This document shows, in pieces, positions 60,697-64,000 of a stretch of DNA of 64,000 bases. The notes under the pieces are model-generated. The model was not told where the DNA came from and searched no databases. It worked only from the letters and a program-made list of their open reading frames with translations. The translations under genes were made by a program, and so were the position numbers. This DNA is from UBA9676 sp035532275 (GTDB lineage: Bacteria; Actinomycetota; Actinomycetes; Streptosporangiales; Streptosporangiaceae): NCBI GenBank assembly GCA_035532275.1, contig DATKRG010000229.1:1-64000 (forward strand), read 5' to 3'. Every line of letters begins with the position of its first letter. Positions within the stretch are counted from its first letter, which is position 1.

Positions 60697-62972
60697 CAGC
60701 AGCGGATTTCGTGCTGGGGACCCGGCAGCGCCTGGCGGGCATGTGGCGGCAGTCGCTGGTCCGGACCGGCCACCTGCTGGTCGCGAACTCGGTGCTCAAC
60801 GCGGCGACCGGAGTCGGCTACTGGCTGCTCGCCGCCCGGCTCAACCCGCCCGGGGTGATGGGCATCAACTCGGCGGCGATCTCCGCGATGATGCTGCTCG
60901 CCGGCATCGCCCAGCTCAACCTGATGAGCACGCTGCTGCGCTTCGTGCCGGCCGCGGGTGCCGCGGCCGGGGTGATGATCCGCGGGGCGTACCTGATCGG
61001 CGGCACGCTCAGCGGGGTGGCCGCGCTGGTGTTCCTGATCGGGCTGGGGGACTGGGCGCCGCATCTGAGCGGCCTGGTGGGCAGCGGCCTGGGCGGCATC
61101 GGGTTCGTCGTCGCCACCATGTGCTGGGCGCTGTTCGTCATGCAGGACAACGCCCTGGTCGCGGTGCGGCGCGCAGCCGCGGTGCCGGTGGAGAACCTCG
61201 CCTTCGCCGTGCTGAAGATCATGCTGGTGGTGGCGCTCAGCCTGACGGTGCGCGGGGCCGGGATCTGGCTGTCCTGGACCGGCGCGATGGTCATCACCGT
61301 GGCCGGGACGACCTGGTACCTCTTCGCGCGCGCCGTCCCGGCCTTCGCCCGTGCCCGCCCGCAGGTCACCGCCCAGGTCGAGACGGTCAGGGACATGGGC
61401 AGGTTCATCGGGCCGGACTACGTCGGCGCGCTGGCCTACATCGCGGGCACCTCGCTGGTGCCGCTGCTGGTACTCGACCTCACCAACCCGCGCCAGTCGG
61501 CGGCCTTCGCCCTGTCCTGGTCGATCTGTGCGGCGCTGTACCAGGTGCCGATCGCCTTCGGGCAGTCGCTGGTCGCACACGGAGCCGTCCGCGACGACAG
61601 GCTGAACACCTACCACCGGCAGGCGCTGCGGCAGACGCTGCGGCTGCTGGTGCCCGTGGTCGTGGCCACTGTCGTCTTCGCACCGCTGGGCCTGGGATTC
61701 TTCGGGCCCTGGTACGCCAGCCAGGGGTCGCTGACGCTGCGGCTGCTGGCGCTGTCCGCGCTGCCGAACGCGGTCGTCGCGCTGGCCGTCAGCAAAGCAC
61801 GCGTCGCCCGCCGGATGAAGACCGTGATGGTGGTGCTGCTCGGGCTCAGCGGGCTGGTGCTGGGCCTGACGGTGGTGCTGGTGCCGCGGCTGGGGATCGA
61901 GGGCGGCGGCATCGCCTGGCTGACGGCGCAGCTGGTGGTCGCCACCGCGATCCTCGGGTACGGCCAGTTCACCGCCCTGCGGTCGCGGCGGGTGCGGTCC
62001 AGCGGCGCCGGCGTGCCCGCCGCGGCGATCCAGGAGGTGCTGGCCAGCAGGCAATGGCAGGCCGAGCAGACGCTGCAGACGGTCTCCGACAGTGCGGTGA
62101 TCATGGTGCGGGCCGGCGACGGGGAGCGTGGCGTCCTCAAGATCGCGACCACCGGAATCGGGGCGGCCAGCCTCCATCGTGAGCACGAGATGCTGGCACG
62201 GCTGCGGTCCAACGAGCGGCTGGGCCTGTGGCGGGAGCTGCTGCCCGTCCCGCTCGCCGGTGGCGGCATCGCCACCGGCGGAGCCTTCTTGCTGATCAGC
62301 CGGCTGCCGGGCCAGGATGGCAGCCGGGCGGCACCGGAGCTGGGGAACTGGCTCACCCCGGCAGCGATCAACGCCATCGCCCCCCTGCACCGTGCCACCT
62401 CCACCGTGGACGTCGTCAACGCCGCCCTGCTGCGGCGGCTGGTGGACGAGCCCGCCGAGCGGCTCCGGCAGGCAGTGCGCCGCAAGGGCCCGGTCGACCG
62501 CCTGGTCGGCGTGCTGCACGCCGAACTCGACGGCCTGTGGGTGACGCTGGGCTGGACCCACGGGGACTACTTCCCGGGGAACGTGCTGGTCGGCCCGGCC
62601 GGGCGGATCACCGGCATCGTCGACTGGGGTCAGGTCCGGGAGGAAGACCTGGTGGTGCTCGACGTCGCCTTCTGGCTGCTGACCGTGCCCAGGCCCGGGC
62701 AGCCGCGGGAGTTCGGCGCCCGGGTCGCCGCCCGGCTCCGGCACGAGCAGTGCTGGCAGCCCGCCGAGACCGATGTGCTGGCCACGTTCGCGCACGGCGA
62801 CCCGATCAGCGGCCGGGCGCTGCTGCTGCTGGCCTGGCTCCGGCACGTCACCGACAACCTCGCCAAGTCTGACCGCTACGCGGCCAGCCCGGTGTGGTCA
62901 CGCCGCAACATCGCGCCGGTGCTGCGGATGATGGACGAGCGTGGCGAGATGGCAGTGGGGGCGCGGCGGTGA
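60693..62972 (+). CDS. Flippase (MOP/Wzx-like) fused to an aminoglycoside-phosphotransferase-type kinase
   Basis: The 759 residues form two modules. Residues 1-440 have about 12 hydrophobic helices (TGVGYWLLAARLNPPGVMGINSAA, LALSALPNAVVALAVSKARV) typical of polysaccharide flippases. Residues 460-745 are a kinase fold with lysine K483 (GVLKIATT), a partner glutamate near 497-499 (HREHEML), catalytic loop HGDYFPGN at 623-630 and D644 in IVDWGQ. All catalytic residues are intact. The kinase could phosphorylate the glycan, the lipid carrier or a small sugar on the cytosolic side, and so gate export. I know no characterised example of this fusion. ATG overlaps the previous TGA. Confidence 0.85.
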   Translation: MTAADFVLGTRQRLAGMWRQSLVRTGHLLVANSVLNAATGVGYWLLAARLNPPGVMGINSAAISAMMLLAGIAQLNLMSTLLRFVPAAGAAAGVMIRGAYLIGGTLSGVAALVFLIGLGDWAPHLSGLVGSGLGGIGFVVATMCWALFVMQDNALVAVRRAAAVPVENLAFAVLKIMLVVALSLTVRGAGIWLSWTGAMVITVAGTTWYLFARAVPAFARARPQVTAQVETVRDMGRFIGPDYVGALAYIAGTSLVPLLVLDLTNPRQSAAFALSWSICAALYQVPIAFGQSLVAHGAVRDDRLNTYHRQALRQTLRLLVPVVVATVVFAPLGLGFFGPWYASQGSLTLRLLALSALPNAVVALAVSKARVARRMKTVMVVLLGLSGLVLGLTVVLVPRLGIEGGGIAWLTAQLVVATAILGYGQFTALRSRRVRSSGAGVPAAAIQEVLASRQWQAEQTLQTVSDSAVIMVRAGDGERGVLKIATTGIGAASLHREHEMLARLRSNERLGLWRELLPVPLAGGGIATGGAFLLISRLPGQDGSRAAPELGNWLTPAAINAIAPLHRATSTVDVVNAALLRRLVDEPAERLRQAVRRKGPVDRLVGVLHAELDGLWVTLGWTHGDYFPGNVLVGPAGRITGIVDWGQVREEDLVVLDVAFWLLTVPRPGQPREFGARVAARLRHEQCWQPAETDVLATFAHGDPISGRALLLLAWLRHVTDNLAKSDRYAASPVWSRRNIAPVLRMMDERGEMAVGARR

Positions 62973-64000
62973 CGGCCAGCGCCGAGCGGGTCCGCGCGCC
63001 GCGCGCCGCGGACGGCATGGCCGTCGCTGACCTGCTGGCCGGCGCGGACACGCTGGCCCCGCGACTGCGGGAGGCCGTGGCCAGCGGGCAGTGGCTCGAC
63101 GCCTTCCTGCTGGCTGCCGGGCTGGGCCAGCTGACCGAGGACCGGCTGCACGCTGACCCGCTGCTGCTGAACCGGGCGGCCAGCTACCTGCGGGACAGCC
63201 AGTCGCGGCCGGCCCGCCTGGCCGGTGGGGGGGCGGCGGCCGGCGGTGCCGTGCTGGCCGCGTCGCCCTCCCCGGGACGGCGCTCGCTGCTGCGGGCGCG
63301 GCACGCCCTCAGCGCGCTGGCGCTGCAGCTGGCCGGCCTGGTCCTGGCGGGCCAGGAGGCCGGGGACGCGCCGGGAGCTGACATGACCCGGCTGCTGGCG
63401 GCGGCCGACCGTGCCGTGCCGGCCCTGGCCGGTGAGGTGATGCGGATCCCCACCTGCTTCCACAGCTTCGACCAGCACCCGCAGGACGCCCGGTGGCTCA
63501 CCGGCGCCTTCCGGCGCGCGTACCCGCGGGCGGACCTGCCGCTGTGCGTGGTGGGAGTGCGCACCTCGGGCTGCTACCTGGCGCCGCTGCACGCGGCCGC
63601 GCTGCGGGCCAGCGGGGACGCGCCGGCGCAGATGCTCACCTACCGGCCGGGCCGGCCCTTCCTGCGCTGGGAGCGCGCTGTGCTGGGCAGCGTGGCCCGG
63701 GCCGGCGGGCTGGTGCTGGTCGCTGACGACCCGCCCGGGACCGGCACCTCACTGGCCGCCACGGCACGCGCGATCCAGGCTGCCGGGGTGCCCGATACGG
63801 CGATCGTCTTCCTGCTCTCGGTGTTCGGCGACAGCCCGCCCCCGTTGCTGCGCGGCTGGCAGGCCGTGATCCAGCCGTGGGCCGACTGGAACGTGCACCG
63901 CCGCCTCGCCGCCGGGCCGGTCACCGGGGCGCTGGCCGGGCTGCTCGGCCCGGGCACCGAGCTGACCGAGGTGGTAGCGCTGGGGGAGGTGCGGCCGGAG
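62969..64000 (+). CDS. Phosphoribosyltransferase-fold protein (3' truncated by window edge)
   Basis: GTG 62969 overlaps the flippase-kinase stop, and the frame is open to the window end (344 residues visible). About residues 150-344 show a PRTase-like core: MRIPTCFHSFDQHPQDARWL, VVGVRTSGCYLAPL and the PRPP loop LVLVADDPPGTGTSLAATAR with acidic pair D253-D254. The N-terminal 150 residues are helical and unassigned. HPQDARWLTG resembles the XpyP/PELOTA-associated PRTases of accessory loci. It may make or use a PRPP-derived sugar for the glycan, by inference. Confidence 0.75.
   Translation, partial: MTASAERVRAPRAADGMAVADLLAGADTLAPRLREAVASGQWLDAFLLAAGLGQLTEDRLHADPLLLNRAASYLRDSQSRPARLAGGGAAAGGAVLAASPSPGRRSLLRARHALSALALQLAGLVLAGQEAGDAPGADMTRLLAAADRAVPALAGEVMRIPTCFHSFDQHPQDARWLTGAFRRAYPRADLPLCVVGVRTSGCYLAPLHAAALRASGDAPAQMLTYRPGRPFLRWERAVLGSVARAGGLVLVADDPPGTGTSLAATARAIQAAGVPDTAIVFLLSVFGDSPPPLLRGWQAVIQPWADWNVHRRLAAGPVTGALAGLLGPGTELTEVVALGEVRPE

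Noticed and set aside
60690..62846. 718-codon minus-strand open frame opposite the flippase-kinase
   Set aside because: Composition is dominated by Gln, His, Arg and Pro with no motifs, whereas the plus strand has clear flippase and kinase residues.

Overview
The window is chromosomal DNA of a very GC-rich actinobacterium. The evidence is strong GC at third codon positions, frequent GTG starts, GTGA/ATGA stop-start overlaps, and gene orders I recognise from other Actinobacteria. Positions 1.7-22.7 kb follow the mycobacterial order argS-lysA-hom-thrC-(thrB)-rho-rpmE-prfA-prmC-sua5-wecA-atp operon-DUF2550-adenosyltransferase. Positions 47.4-53.4 kb follow the pncB-clpS-DUF2017-mec-cysO-cysM-MBL order. 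Positions 31.8-42.5 kb resemble the Streptomyces FilP/Scy-epimerase-thiolase-meaB-icmA neighbourhood. A filamentous actinomycete (Streptosporangiales, Streptomyces relatives or similar) is my inference; no rRNA or other taxonomic marker is present. I saw no tRNA, rRNA, insertion sequence, CRISPR array or prophage.

Layout. (1) 0-8.4 kb: a cut-off spermidine-synthase-like protein, an ArgS relic without a catalytic domain, lysA, hom, thrC, then a 746-nt gap where thrB would be expected, then rho with a long basic N-terminal insert. (2) 8.5-13.1 kb: rpmE, prfA, prmC, a Sua5/TsaC protein and a WecA-like sugar-phosphate transferase. (3) 13.5-22 kb: a complete F-type ATP synthase operon (two small membrane proteins, atpB-E-F-H-A-G-D-C, DUF2550), preceded by a CRP/GlxR-like site. 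(4) 22-31.7 kb: a PduO-type cobalamin adenosyltransferase, a convergent GMC oxidoreductase/aldehyde dehydrogenase pair, a RibD-like protein with its two domains in reversed order, an SRPBCC protein, a CbiX-like protein without the usual histidine, NucS, an alpha/beta hydrolase and an SDR enzyme. (5) 31.8-42.5 kb: a Scy/FilP-like coiled coil, methylmalonyl-CoA epimerase, thiolase, MeaB, a DUF2127 membrane protein, an ABC-ATPase relic, a MarR regulator, an ECF sigma factor with a membrane-anchored Asp-box propeller partner, and an isobutyryl-CoA mutase large subunit behind a perfect 20-bp palindrome. (6) 42.5-53.4 kb: VapBC, a thioredoxin-TPR protein, a MarR regulator, malic enzyme, YqgE, DUF3039, PncA, PncB, ClpS, DUF2017 and the Mec-CysO-CysM cysteine pathway. 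(7) 53.4-64 kb: the conserved order breaks (rph and rdgB would be expected next) and a tightly coupled surface-glycan cluster begins, running off the window.

How the genes work together. Regions 1-3 and 6 are housekeeping: aspartate-family amino acids, transcription termination, translation termination, ATP synthesis, NAD salvage and cysteine synthesis. The adenosyltransferase, epimerase, MeaB, thiolase and IcmA form a B12-dependent acyl-CoA theme; no small cobalamin-binding mutase subunit lies in the window. Region 7 is the most unusual part. Seven genes, mostly with overlapping stops and starts, encode a family-2 glycosyltransferase, a glycosyltransferase fused to a 12-14 helix membrane module, a small membrane protein, a cytosolic NodB deacetylase, another family-2 glycosyltransferase, a flippase fused to an aminoglycoside-phosphotransferase-type kinase, and a phosphoribosyltransferase-fold protein. 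I know of no named pathway with this set and propose it as a candidate new glycopolymer assembly/export system.
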